Program-made: the position numbers and the translations under genes | The notes under the pieces: generated by a model | Told to the model about the DNA's origin: nothing | Seen by the model: only the letters and a program-made list of their open reading frames with translations | The model's database searches: none | Origin: Eledone cirrhosa | Taxonomy: Eukaryota > Mollusca > Cephalopoda > Octopoda > Eledonidae | Length of the DNA stretch: 64,000 nt | Direction of reading: 5' to 3' | NCBI GenBank assembly: GCA_964016885.1 | Contig: OZ024742.1 | Location: 5,151,957-5,215,956, forward strand | In this document: positions 20,000-38,450 of the stretch, piece after piece | Layout of the letters: each line of letters starts with the position of its first letter | Position numbering within the stretch: position 1 is the first letter of the stretch

Positions 20000-22900
20000 C
20001 ACCACTACAACACACTACACCATTACCAGACACTACACCACTACAACACACTACACCACTACCAGACACTACACCACTACCAGACACGACACCACTACAA
20101 CACACTACACCACTACCAGACACTACACCACTACCGGACACTACACCACTACCACACACTACACCACTACCAGACACTACACCACTACAACACACTACAC
20201 CACTACCAGACACTGCACCACTACAGGACACTACACCACTACCACACACTACACCACTACCACACACTACACCACTACCAGACACTGCACCACTACCACA
20301 CACTACACCACTACCACACACTACACCACTACCACACACTACACCACTACCAGACACTACACAACTACAAGACGCTACAACACTACCAGACACTACACCA
20401 CTACCAGACACTAAAACACTACCAGACACTACACCACTACAACATACTACACCACTACCAGACACTACACCTCTACCACACACTACACCACTACCAGACA
20501 CTACACCACTACCAGACACTACACCACTACCAGACACTACTCCACTACAACACACTACACAACTAGCAGACACTACACCACTACCACACACTACACCACT
20601 ACCACACACTACACCACTAACAGACACTACACCACTACCACACACTACACCACTACCAGACACTACACCACTACCACACACTACACCACTACAAGTCACT
20701 ACACCACTGCCAGACACTACACCACTACCAGACACTACACATCTACCACACACTACACCACTACCAGACACTACACCACTGCCAGACACTACACCACTAA
20801 CAGACACTACACCACTACAACACGCTACACAACTATCAAAAACTACACCACTACCACACACTACACCACTACCACACACTACACCACTAACAGACACTAC
20901 ACCACTACCACACACTACACCACTTCCACACACTACACCACTACCACACACTACACCACTAACAGACACTACACCACTACCACACACTACACCACTACCA
21001 GACACTACACCACTACCACACACTACACCACTACAAGTCACTACACCACTGCCAGACACTACACCACTACCAGACACTACACATCTGCCACACACTACAC
21101 CACTACCAGACACTACACCACTGCCAGACACTACACCACTAACAGACACTACTGCACTGCCAGACACTACACCACTACAACACACTACACAACTACCAGA
21201 CACTACACCACTACCACACAGTACACCACTACCACACACTACACCACTACCACACACTACACCACTACCACACATTACACCACTACCAGACACTACACCA
21301 CTACCAGACACTACACCACTACCACACACTACACCACTACCAGACACTACAACACTGCCAGATACTACACCACTACAACACACTACACCACTACCAGACA
21401 CTACACCACTAACACACACTACACCACTACCAGACACTACACCACTGCCAGACACTACACCACTACAACACACTACACCAATACCACACACTACACCACT
21501 ACCAGACACTACACTACTGCCAGACACTACACCACTACAACACACTACACCACTACCAGACACTACACCACTACCAGAGAGTACACCACTGCCAGACACT
21601 ACACCACTACCAGACACTACACCACTACAACACACTACACCACAACAAGACACTACACCAGTACCAGACACTACAGCACTACAACAGACTACACCGCTAC
21701 CAGACACTACCCCACTACCAGACACTACAGCACTACAACACACTACACCACTACCAGACACTACAAACTACCAGACACTACACCACTACCACACACTACA
21801 CAACTACCACACACTACACCCCTACCAGACACTACACCACTACCACACATTACACCACTACCAGACACTACACCACTACCAGACACTACACCACTACAAC
21901 ACTCTACACAACTACCTGACACTACACCACTACCAGACACTACACCACTACCACACACTACACCATTACCAGACACTACACCACTACCAGACACTACACC
22001 ACTTCCACACACTACACCACTACCACACACTACACCACTACCACACACTACACAACTACCAGACACTACACCACTACAACACACTACACCACTACCAGAC
22101 ACTACACCACTACCAGACACTACACCACCACAACACACTACACCACTACCAGACACTACACCACTACCACACACTGCACCATTGCCAGACACTACACCAC
22201 TACCAGACACTACACCACTACAACACACTACACCACTACCAGACACTACACCACTACCAGACACTACACCACTACAAAATCTACACCACTACCAGACACT
22301 ACACCACTACCAGACACTACACCACTACCGGACACTACACCACTACCACACACTACACCACAACCAGACACTACACCACTACCAGACACTACACTACTAT
22401 CAGACACTACACTACTATCAGACACTACACCACTACCAGACACTACACCACTACAACACACTACACCACTACCAGACACTACACCACTACAACACACTAC
22501 ACCACTACCAGACACTGCACCAATACCAGACACTACACCACTACCAGACACTACACCACTACCAGACACTACACCACTACAACACACTACACAACTACCA
22601 GACACTACACCACTACCACACACTACACCACTGCCACACACTACACCACTAACAGACACTACACCACTACCACACACTACACCACTAACAGACGCTACAC
22701 CACTACCACACACTACACCACTACCAGACACTACACCACTACCACACACTACACCACTACAAGTCACTACACCACTGCCAGACACTACACCACTACCAGA
22801 CACTACACATCTGCCACACACTACACCACTACCAGACACTACACCACTACAACACACTACACAACTACCAGACACTACACCACTACCACACACTACACCA

Positions 22901-25900
22901 CTACCACACACTACACCACTAACAGACACTACACCACTACCACACACTACAACTCTACCACACACTACACCACTACCACACATTACACCACTACCAGACA
23001 CTACACCACTAGCAAACACTACACCACTACAAGACACTACACCACTACCAGACACTACACCACTACAACACACTACACCACTATCAGACACTACACCACT
23101 ACCAGACACTGCACTGCTACCAGACACTACTACACTGCCAGACACTACACCACTCACACACTACACCGCTACCAGACACTACACCACTACCAGACACTAC
23201 ACCACTACCAGACACTACACCACTACCACACACTACACCACTACCAGACACTACAACACTGCCAGATACTACACCACTACAACACACTACACCACTACCA
23301 GACACTACACCACTAACACACACTACACCACTACCAGACACTACACCACTGCCAGACACTACACCACTACAACACACTACACCAATACTACACACTACAC
23401 CACTACCAGACACTACACTACTGCCAGACACTACACTACTGCCAGACACTACACCACTACAACACACTACACCACTACCAGACACTACACTACTGCCAGA
23501 CACTACACCACTACAACACACTACACCACTACCAGACACTACACCACTACAACACACTACACCACTACCAGACACTGCACCACTACAGGACACTACACCA
23601 CTACCACACACTACACCACTACCACACACTACACCACTACCAGACACTGCACCACTACCACACACTACACCACTACCACACACTACACCACTAACACACA
23701 CTACACCACTACCAGACACTACATAACTTCAACACACTACACCACTACCAGACACTATAGCACTAACAGACACTATACCACTATCTCACACTATACCACT
23801 ACCAGACACTACTCCACTACCACACACTACACCACTACCACACACTACACCACTACCAGACACTACACAACTACAAGACGCTACAACACTACCAGACACT
23901 ACACCACTACCAGACACTAAAACACTACCAGACACTACACCACTACAACATACTACACCACTACCAGACACTACACCTCTACCACACACTACACCACTAC
24001 CAGACACTACACCACTACCAGACACTACACCACTACCAGACACTACACCACTACAACACACTACACAACTAGCAGACACTACACCACTACCACACACTAC
24101 ACCACTACCACACACTACACCACTAACAGACACTACACCACTACCACACACTACACCACTACCAGACACTACACCACTACCACACACTACACCACTACAA
24201 GTCACTACACCACTGCCAGACACTACACCACTACCAGACACTACACATCTACCACACACTACACCACTACCAGACACTACACCACTGCCAGACACTACAC
24301 CACTAACAGACACTACACCACTACAACACGCTACACAACTACCAAAAACTACACCACTACCACACACTACACCACTACCACACACTACACCACTAACAGA
24401 CACTACACCACTACCACACACTACACCACTTCCACACACTACACCACTACCACACACTACACCACTAACAGACACTACACCACTACCACACACTACACCA
24501 CTACCAGACACTACACCACTACCACACACTACACCACTACAAGTCACTACACCACTGCCAGACACTACACCACTACCAGACACTACACATCTGCCACACA
24601 CTACACCACTACCAGACACTACACCACTGCCAGACACTACACCACTAACAGACACTACAGCACTGCCAGACACTACACCACTACAACACACTACACAACT
24701 ACCAGACACTACACCACTACCACACAGTACACCACTACCACACACTACACCACTACCACACACTACACCACTACCACACATTACACCACTACAAGACACT
24801 ACACCACTACCAGACACTACACCACTACCACACACTACACCACTACCAGACACTACAACACTGCCAGATACTACACCACTACAACACACTACACCACTAC
24901 CAGACACTACACCACTAACACACACTACACCACTACCAGACACTACACCATTGCCAGACACTACACCACTACAACACACTACACCAATACCACACACTAC
25001 GCCACTACCAGACACTACACTACTGCCAGACACTACACCACTACAACACACTACACCACTACCAGACACTACACCACTACCAGAGAGTACACCACTGCCA
25101 GACACTACACCACTACCAGACACTACACCACTACAACACACTACACCACAACAAGACACTACACCAGTACCAGACACTACAGCACTACAACAGACTACAC
25201 CGCTACCAGACACTACCCCACTACCAGACACTACAGCACTACAACACACTACACCACTACCAGACACTACAAACTACCACACACTACACCGCTACCACAC
25301 ACTACACAACTACCACACACTACACCCCTACCAGACACTACACCACTACCACACACTACACCACTACCAGACACTACACCACTACCAGACACTACACCAC
25401 TACAACACTCTACACAACTACCTGACACTACACCACTACCAGACACTACACCACTACCACACACTACACCATTACCAGACACTACACCACTACCAGACAC
25501 TACACCACTTCCACACACTACACCACTACCACACACTACACCACTACCACACACTACACAACTACCAGACACTACACCACTACAACACACTACACCACTA
25601 CCAGACACTACACCACTACCAGACACTACACCACCACAACACACTACACCACTACCAGACACTACACCACTACCACACACTGCACCATTGCCAGACACTA
25701 CACCACTACCAGACACTACACCACTACAACACACTACACCACTACCAGACACTACACCACTACCAGACACTACACCACTACAAAATCTACACCACTACCA
25801 GACACTACACCACTACCAGACACTACACCACTACCGGACACTACACCACTACCACACACTACACCACAACCAGACACTACACCACTACCAGACACTACAC

Positions 25901-27170
25901 TACTATCAGACACTACACTACTATCAGACACTACACCACTACCAGACACTACACCACTACAACACACTACACCACTACCAGACACTACACCACTACAACA
26001 CACTACACCACTACCAGACACTGCACCAATACCAGACACTACACCACTACCAGACACTACACCACTACCAGACACTACACCACTACAACACACTACACAA
26101 CTACCAGACACTACACCACTACCACACACTACACCACTGCCACACACTACACCACTAACAGACACTACACCACTACCACACACTACACCACTAACAGACG
26201 CTACACCACTACCACACACTACACCACTACCAGACACTACACCACTACCACACACTACACCACTACAAGTCACTACACCACTGCCAGACACTACACCACT
26301 ACCAGACACTACACATCTGCCACACACTACACCACTACCAGACACTACACCACTACAACACACTACACAACTACCAGACACTACACCACTACCACACACT
26401 ACACCACTACCACACACTACACCACTAACAGACACTACACCACTACCACACACTACAACTCTACCACACACTACACCACTACCACACATTACACCACTAC
26501 CAGACACTACACCACTAGCAGACACTACACCACTACAAGACACTACACCACTACCAGACACTACACCACTACAACACACTACACCACTATCAGACACTAC
26601 ACCACTACCAGACACTGCACTGCTACCAGACACTACTACACTGCCAGACACTACACCACTCACACACTACACCGCTACCAGACACTACACCACTACCAGA
26701 CACTACACCACTACCAGACACTACACCACTACCACACACTACACCACTACCAGACACTACAACACTGCCAGATACTACACCACTACAACACACTACACCA
26801 CTACCAGACACTACACCACTAACACACACTACACCACTACCAGACACTACACCACTGCCAGACACTACACCACTACAACACACTACACCAATACCACACA
26901 CTACACCACTACCAGACACTACACTACTGCCAGACACTACACCACTACAACACACTACACCACTACCAGACACTACACCACTACCAGAGATTACACCACT
27001 GCCAGACACTACACCACTACCAGACACTACACCACTACCAGACACTACACCACTACAAGACACTACACCACTACCAGACACTACAGCACTACAACACACT
27101 ACACCGCTACCAGACACTACCCCACTACCAGACACTACAGCACTACAACACACTACACCACTACCAGACA
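20000..27170. repeat. Higher-order repeat, 3,506-bp offset, nearly identical copies
   Basis: Boundaries at 21761, 22264 and 23157 are matched at 25267, 25770 and 26663, all exactly 3,506 bp apart. The 17-bp marker unit CTACAAAATCTACACC is at 22272 and 25778, again 3,506 apart. The 297-codon minus-strand frames 22264-23157 and 25770-26663 differ at only about one residue, indicating a recent duplication. The left edge of the block is approximate; the copies diverge by a 54-bp (three-unit) difference near 23719/27171. Confidence 0.85.
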
Positions 27171-30100
27171 CTACAAACTACCACACACTACACCACTACC
27201 ACACACTAAACAACTACCACACACTACACCACTACCAGACACTACACCACTACCAGACACTACACCACTACCAGACACTACACCACTACCAGACACTACA
27301 CCACTACAACACTCTACACCACTACCTGACACTACACCACTACCAGACACTACACCACTACCACACACTACACCATTACCAGACACTACACCACTACCAG
27401 ACACTACACCACTTCCACACACTACACCACTACCACACACTACACCACTACCACACACTACACAACTACCAGACACTACACCACTACAACACACTACACC
27501 ACTACCAGACACTACACCACTACCAGACACTACACCACTACAACACACTACACCACTACCAGACACTACACCACTACCACACACTGCACCATTACCAGAC
27601 ACTACACCACTACCAGACACTACACCACTACAACACACTACACCATTACCAGACACTACACCACTACAACACACTACACCACTACCAGACACTACACCAC
27701 TACCAGACACGACACCACTACAACACACTACACCACTACCAGACACTACACCACTACCGGACACTACACCACTACCACACACTACACCACAACCAGACAC
27801 TACAACACTACCAAACACTACACTACTATCAGACACTACACCACTACCAGACACTACACCACTACAACACACTACACCACTACCAGACACTACACCACTA
27901 CCAGACACTACACCACTACCAGACACTACACCACTTCAACACACTATACCACTACCAGACACTATAGCACTACCAGACACTATACCACTATCTCACACTA
28001 TACCACTACCAGACACTACTCCACTACCACACACTACACCACTACCACACACTACACCACTACCAGACACTACACAACTACAAGACGCTACAACACTACC
28101 AGACACTACACCACTACCAGACACTAAAACACTACCAGACACTACACCACTACAACATACTACACCACTACCAGACACTACACCTCTACCACACACTACA
28201 CCACTACCAGACACTACACCACTGCCAGACACTACACCACTACCAGACACTACACCACTACCAGACACTACACCACTACAACACACTACACAACTACCAG
28301 ACACTACACCACTACCACACACTACACCACTGCCACACACTACACCACTAACAGACACTACACCACTACCACACACTACACCACTAACAGACGCTACACC
28401 ACTACCACACACTACACCACTACACGTCACTACACCACTGCCAGACACTACACCACTACCAGACACTACACATCTGCCACACACTACACCACTACCAGAC
28501 ACTACACCACTGCCAGACACTACACCACTAACAGACACTACAGCACTGCCAGACACTACACCACTACAACACACTACACAACTACCAGACACTACACCAC
28601 TACCACACACTACACCACTACCACACACTACACCACTAACAGACACTACACCACTACCACACACTACAACTCTACCACACACTACACCACTACCACACAT
28701 TACACCACTACCAGACACTACACCACTAGCAGACACTACACCACTACAACACACTACACCACTACCAGACACTACACCACTACAACACACTACACCACTA
28801 TCAGACACTACACCACTACCAGACACTACACTACTACCAGACACTACAACACTGCCAGACACTACACCACTCACATACTACACCACTACCAGACACTACA
28901 CCACTACCAGACACTACACCACTACCAGACACTACACCACTACCACACACTACACCACTACCAGACACTGCACCACTGCCAGACACTACACCACTACAAC
29001 ACACTACACCAATACCACACACTACACCACTACCAGACACTACACTACTGCCAGACACTACACCACTACAACACACTACACCACTACCAGACACTACACC
29101 ACTACCAGAGAGTACACCACTGCCAGACACTACACCACTACCAGACACTACACCACTACCAGACACTACACCACTACAAGACACTACACCACTACCAGAC
29201 ACTACAGCACTACAACACACTACACCGCTACCAGACACTACCCCACTGCCAGACACTACAGCACTACAACACACTACACCACTACCAGACACTACAAACT
29301 ACCAGACACTACACCACTACCACACACTACACAACTACCACACACTACACCACTACCAGACACTACACCACTACCAGACACTACACCACTACCAGACACT
29401 ATACCACTACCAGACACTACACCACTACAACACTCTACACCACTACCTGACACTACACCACTGCCAGACACTACACCACTACCACACACTACATCATTAC
29501 CAGACACTACACCACTACCAGACACTACACCACTTCCACACACTACACCACTACCACACACTACACCACTACCACACACTACGCAACTACCAGACACTAC
29601 ACCACTACAACACACTACACCACTACCAGAACTACACCATTACCAGACACTACACCACTACAACACACTACACCACTACCAGACACTACACCACTACCAC
29701 ACACTGCACCATTACCAGACACTACACCACTGCCAGACACTACAACACACTACACCACTACCAGACAGTACACCACTACAACACACTACACCACTACCAG
29801 ACACTACACCACTACAACACACTACACCACTACCAGACACTACACCACTACCAGACACTACACCACTACCACACACTACACCATTACCAGACACTACACC
29901 ACTACCAGACACTACACCACTACAACACACTACACCACTACTAAACACTACACCACTACCAGACACTACACCACTTCCACACACTACACCACTACCACAC
30001 ACTACACCACTACCACACACTACACCACTACCAGACACTACACAACTAACACACAATACATTACTACCACGCACTACACCATTACCACACACTACACCAC

Positions 30101-30747
30101 TACCAGACACTTCACCACTACCACACACTGCACCACTACCAGACACTACACCACTACAACACACTACACAACTACCAGACACTACACCACTACCACACAC
30201 TACACCACTGCCACACACTACACCACTAACAGACACTACACCACTACCACACACTACACCACTAACAGACGCTACACCACTACCACACACTACACCACTA
30301 CCAGACACTACACCACTACCACACACTACACCACTACACGTCACTACACCACTGCCAGACACTACACCACTACCAGACACTACACATCTGCCACACACTA
30401 CACCACTACCAGACACTACACCACTGCCAGACACTACACCACTAACAGACACTACAGCACTGCCAGACACTACACCACTACAACACACTACACAACTACC
30501 AGACACTACACCACTACCACACACTACACCACTACCACACACTACACCACTAACAGACACTACACCACTACCACACACTACAACTCTACCACACACTACA
30601 CCACTACCACACATTACACCACTACCAGACACTACACCACTAGCAGACACTACACCACTACAACACACTACACCACTACCAGACACTACACCACTACAAC
30701 ACACTACACCACTATCAGACACTACACCACTACCAGACACTACACTA

Positions 30748-33700
30748 CTACCAGACACTACAACACTGCCAGACACTACACCACTCACACACTACACCAC
30801 TACCAGACACTACACCACTACCAGACACTACACCACTACCAGACACTACACCACTACCACACACTACACCACTACCAGACACTACAACACTGCCAGATAC
30901 TACACCACTACAACACACTACACCACTACCAGACACTACACCACTAACACACACAACACCACTACCAGACACTACACCACTGCCAGACACTACACCACTA
31001 CAACACACTACACCAATACCACACACTACACCACTACCAGACACTACACTACTGCCAGACACTACACCACTACAACACACTACACCACTACCAGACACTA
31101 CACCACTACCAGAGAGTACACCACTGCCAGACACTACACCACTACCAGACACTACACCACTACCAGACACTACACCACTACAAGACACTACAACACTACC
31201 AGACACTACAGCACTACAACACACTACACCGCTACCAGACACTACCCCACTGCCAGACACTACAGCACTACAACACACTACACCACTACCAGACACTACA
31301 AACTACCAGACACTACACCACTACCACACACTACACAACTACCACACACTACACCACTACCAGACACTACACCACTACCAGACACTACACCACTACCAGA
31401 CACTACACCACTACCAGACACTACACCACTACAACACTCTACACCACTACCTGACACTACACCACTACCAGACACTACACCACTACCACACACTACACCA
31501 TTACCAGACACTACACCACTACCAGACACTACACCACTTCCACACACTACACCACTACCACACACTACACCACTACCACACACTACGCAACTACCAGACA
31601 CTACACCACTACAACACACTACACCACTACCAGAACTACACCATTATTAGACACTACACCACTACAACACACTACACCACTACCAGACACTACACCACTA
31701 CCACACACTGCACCATTACCAGACACTACACCACTGCCAGACACTACAACACACTACACCACTACCAGACAGTACACCACTACAACACACTACACCACTA
31801 CCAGACACTACACCACTACAACACACTACACCACTACCAGACACTACACCACTACCAGACACTACACCACTACCACACACTACACCATTACCAGACACTA
31901 CACCACTACCAGACACTACACCACTACAACACACTACACCACTACTAAACACTACACCACTACCAGACACTACACCACTTCCACACACTACACCACTACC
32001 ACACACTACACCACTACCACACACTACACCACTACCAGACACTACACAACTAACACACTATACATTACTACCACGCACTACACCATTACCACACACTACA
32101 CCACTACCAGACACTTCACCACTACCACACACTGCACCACTACCAGACACTACACCACTTCAACACACTACACCACTACCAGACACTATAGCACTACCAG
32201 ACACTATACCACTATCTCACACTATACCACTACCAGACACTACACCACTACCACACACTACAACACTACCACACACTACACCACTACCAGACTCTACACC
32301 ACTACAAGACGCTACAACACTACCAGACACTACACCACTACCAGACACTACACATCTGCCACACACTACACCACTACCAGACAGTACACCACTACAACAC
32401 ACTACACCACTACCAGACACTACACCACTACAACACACTACACCACTACCAGACACTACACCACTACCAGACACTACACCACTACCACACACTACACCAT
32501 TACCAGACACTACACCACTACCAGACACTACACCACTACAACACACTACACCACTACTAAACACTACACCACTACCAGACACTACACCACTTCCACACAC
32601 TACACCACTACCACACACTACACCACTACCACACACTACACCACTACCAGACACTACACAACTAACACACAATACATTACTACCACGCACTACACCATTA
32701 CCACACACTACACCACTACCAGACACTTCACCACTACCACACACTGCACCACTACCAGACACTACACCACTACAACACACTACACAACTACCAGACACTA
32801 CACCACTACCACACACTACACCACTGCCACACACTACACCACTAACAGACACTACACCACTACCACACACTACACCACTAACAGACGCTACACCACTACC
32901 ACACACTACACCACTACCAGACACTACACCACTACCACACACTACACCACTACACGTCACTACACCACTGCCAGACACTACACCACTACCAGACACTACA
33001 CATCTGCCACACACTACACCACTACCAGACACTACACCACTGCCAGACACTACACCACTAACAGACACTACAGCACTGCCAGACACTACACCACTACAAC
33101 ACACTACACAACTACCAGACACTACACCACTACCACACACTACACCACTACCACACACTACACCACTAACAGACACTACACCACTACCACACACTACAAC
33201 TCTACCACACACTACACCACTACCACACATTACACCACTACCAGACACTACACCACTAGCAGACACTACACCACTACAACACACTACACCACTACCAGAC
33301 ACTACACCACTACAACACACTACACCACTATCAGACACTACACCACTACCAGACACTACACTACTACCAGACACTACAACACTGCCAGACACTACACCAC
33401 TCACACACTACACCACTACCAGACACTACACCACTACCAGACACTACACCACTACCAGACACTACACCACTACCACACACTACACCACTACCAGACACTA
33501 CAACACTGCCAGATACTACACCACTACAACACACTACACCACTACCAGACACTACACCACTAACACACACAACACCACTACCAGACACTACACCACTGCC
33601 AGACACTACACCACTACAACACACTACACCAATACCACACACTACACCACTACCAGACACTACACTACTGCCAGACACTACACCACTACAACACACTACA

Positions 33701-34876
33701 CCACTACCAGACACTACACCACTACCAGAGAGTACACCACTGCCAGACACTACACCACTACCAGACACTACACCACTACCAGACACTACACCACTACAAG
33801 ACACTACAACACTACCAGACACTACAGCACTACAACACACTACACCGCTACCAGACACTACCCCACTGCCAGACACTACAGCACTACAACACACTACACC
33901 ACTACCAGACACTACAAACTACCAGACACTACACCACTACCACACACTACACAACTACCACACACTACACCACTACCAGACACTACACCACTACCAGACA
34001 CTACACCACTACCAGACACTACACCACTACCAGACACTACACCACTACAACACTCTACACCACTACCTGACACTACACCACTACCAGACACTACACCACT
34101 ACCACACACTACACCATTACCAGACACTACACCACTACCAGACACTACACCACTTCCACACACTACACCACTACCACACACTACACCACTACCACACACT
34201 ACGCAACTACCAGACACTACACCACTACAACACACTACACCACTACCAGAACTACACCATTATTAGACACTACACCACTACAACACACTACACCACTACC
34301 AGACACTACACCACTACCACACACTGCACCATTACCAGACACTACACCACTGCCAGACACTACAACACACTACACCACTACCAGACAGTACACCACTACA
34401 ACACACTACACCACTACCAGACACTACACCACTACAACACACTACACCACTACCAGACACTACACCACTACCAGACACTACACCACTACCACACACTACA
34501 CCATTACCAGACACTACACCACTACCAGACACTACACCACTACAACACACTACACCACTACTAAACACTACACCACTACCAGACACTACACCACTTCCAC
34601 ACACTACACCACTACCACACACTACACCACTACCACACACTACACCACTACCAGACACTACACAACTAACACACTATACATTACTACCACGCACTACACC
34701 ATTACCACACACTACACCACTACCAGACACTTCACCACTACCACACACTGCACCACTACCAGACACTACACCACTTCAACACACTACACCACTACCAGAC
34801 ACTATAGCACTACCAGACACTATACCACTATCTCACACTATACCACTACCAGACACTACACCACTACCACACACTA
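30748..34876. repeat. Higher-order repeat, 2,616-bp offset, nearly identical copies
   Basis: Positions 30748, 31296, 31716 and 32217 have exact counterparts at 33364, 33912, 34332 and 34833, all 2,616 bp away. Frames between them have equal length and almost the same sequence. A less complete relative lies one step left (29292 to 31296, offset 2,004). This is the most recently amplified block I can see in the array. Confidence 0.87.
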
Positions 34877-37800
34877 CAACACTACCACACACTACACCAC
34901 TACCAGACTCTACACCACTACAAGACGCTACAACACTACCAGACACTACACCACTACCAGACACTACACATCTGCCACACACTACACCACTACCAGACAC
35001 TACACCACTGCCGGACACTACACCACTAACAGACACTACAGCACTGCCAGACACTACACCACTAACAGACACTACAGCACTGCCAGACACTACACCACTA
35101 CAACACACTACACAACTACCAGACACTACACCACTACCACACACTACACCACTACCACACACTACACCACTAACAGACACTACACCACTACCACACACTG
35201 CACCACTACCACACACTACACCACTACCACACACTACACCACTACAAGTCACTACACCACTGCCAGACACTACACCACTGCCAGACACTACACCACTAAC
35301 AGACACTACAGCACTGCCAGACACTACACCACTACCACACACTACACCACTACCAGACACTACACCACTACCACACGCTACACCACTACCAGACACTACA
35401 CCACTGCCAGACACTACAACACACTACACCACTACCAGACACTACACCACTACAACACATCACACCACTAACAGACACTACCCCACTACCAGACAATACA
35501 CCACTATCAGACACTACACCACTACCACACACTACACCACTACCAGACACTACACCACTACCACACACTACACCACTACCAGACACTACACCACTACCAC
35601 ACACTACACCACTACCAGATACTACACCACTACTACACACTACACCACTACCAGATACTACACCAGTACTACACACTACACCAATAACTCCAATACCAGA
35701 CACTACATCTCTACCACACACTACACCACTACCAGACACTACACCACTACCACACACTACACCACTACCACACCACTACACCACTACCAGACACTAAACC
35801 ACTACCAGACACTACACAATACCAGACACTACACCACTACCACACCCTACACCACTACCACACACTGCAACACTACCACAGACTTCACCACTACCAGACA
35901 CTACACCAGTCCCACACACTACACCACTACCAGACACTACACCACTACAACACACTACACCACTACCAGACACTACACCACTACCAGACACTAAACCACT
36001 ACCAGACACTACACCACTAGCAGACACTACACCACTTCCACACACTACACCACTTCCACACACTACATAACTACCAGACACTACACCACTACCAGACACT
36101 ACACCACTACCAGACACTACACCACTACAACACACTACGCCACTACCAGACACTACACCACTACCACACACTACACCACTACCAGACACTACACCACTAC
36201 CGGACACTACACCACTACCACACACTACACCACTACCAGACGCTACACCACTACCAGACACTACACCACTACCAGATACTAAAGTACTACCACACACTAC
36301 ACCACTACCAGACACTACACCATTACCATACACTACACCACTACCAGACACTACACCACTACCAGACACTACAACATTGCCAGACACTACACCAGTACCA
36401 CACACTACACCAATACCACACACTACACCACTACCAGACACTACACCACTACCAGACACTACAACACTGCCAGATACTACACCACTACAACACACTACAC
36501 CACTACCAGACACTACACCAATACCAGACACTACACCACTACAACACACTACACCGCTACCAGACACTACCCCACTAGCAGACACTACAGCACTACAACA
36601 CACTACACCACTAACAGACACTACACCAATACCACTCATTACACCACTACCACACACTACACCACTACAACACACTACACCACTACTAAACACTACCCCA
36701 CTACCAGACACTACACCACTACTACACACTCCACCACTACCAGACACTACACCACTACCACTCACTACACCACTACCACACACTACACAACTACCAGATA
36801 CTACACCACTACCACACACTACACCATTACCACACACTACACCACTACCAGACACTACACCACTACAAGACACTACACCACTACCAGACACTACACCACT
36901 ACCAGACACTACACCACTACCACACACTACACCATTACCAGACACTACACCACTACCAGACACTACACCACTACAACACACTACACCACTACTAAACACT
37001 ACACCACTACCAGACACTACACCACTTCCACACACTACACCACTACCACACACTACACCACTACCTCACACTACACCACTACCAGACACTACACAACTAA
37101 CACACAATACACCACTACCACACACTACACCATTACCACACACTACACCACTACCAGATACTTCACCACTACCACACACTGCACAACTACCAGACACTAC
37201 ACCACTAACAGACACTACACCACTAACAGACACTACACAACTACAACACACTACACCATTACCAGACACTACACCACTACCAGACACTACACCACTACCA
37301 GACACTACTCCACTACCAGACACTACACCACTACCAGACACTACACCACTACCACACACTACACCACTACCAGACACTACACCACTACCGCACACTACAC
37401 CACTACCACACACTACACCACTACCAGACGCTACAGCACTGCCAGACATTACAGCACTACCAGACACTACACAACTACCACACACTACAAAACTACCACA
37501 CACTACACCACTACCAGACACTAAACCACTACCACACACTACACCACTACCAGACACTACACCACTACCAGACAGTACACCACTACCATACACTACACCA
37601 CTACCAGACACTACACCACTACCAGAGACTACAACACTGCCAGACACTACACCAGTACCACACACTACACCAATGCCACACACTACACCACTACCAGACA
37701 CTACACAACTACCAGACACTACACGACTACCAGACACTACACAACTACCAGACACTACAACACTGCCAGACACTACACCAGTACCACACACTACACCAAT

Positions 37801-37879
37801 ACCACACACTACGCCAATACCACACACTACACCAATACCAGACACTACACAACTACCAGACACTACACAACTACCAGAC

Positions 37880-38450
37880 ACTACAACACTGCCAGACACT
37901 ACACCAGTACCACACACTACACCACTACAACACACTACACCACTACCAGACACTACACAACTAACAGACACTACAACACTACCAGACACTACACCAGTAC
38001 CACACACTACACCACTACAACACACTACACCACTACCAGACACTACACAACTACCAGACACTACAACGCTGCCAGACACTACACCAGTACCACATACTAC
38101 ACCACTACAACACACTACACCACTACCAGACACTACACAACTACCAGACACTACAACACTGCCAGACACTACACCAGTACCACACACTACACCACTACAA
38201 CACACTACACCACTACCAGACACTACACAACTACCAGACACTTCAACACTGCCAGACACTACACCAGTACCACACACTACACCAATACCTCACACTACAC
38301 CACTACCAGACACTACACAACTACCAGACACTACACGACTACCAGACACTACACAACTACCAGACACTACAACTCTGCCAGACACTACACCAGTACCACA
38401 CACTACACCACTACAACACACTACACCACTACCAGACACTACACAACTAC
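37880..38450. repeat. 90-bp five-unit higher-order repeat at the array edge
   Basis: Close to the right end of the minisatellite the variants settle into a fixed five-unit order. The landmark GCCAGACACTACACCAGTAC recurs at about 37891, 37981 (one mismatch), 38071, 38161 and 38251, exactly 90 bp apart. The last interval before the edge is 126 bp, or seven units. Nowhere else in the array is the order this regular. Confidence 0.88.
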
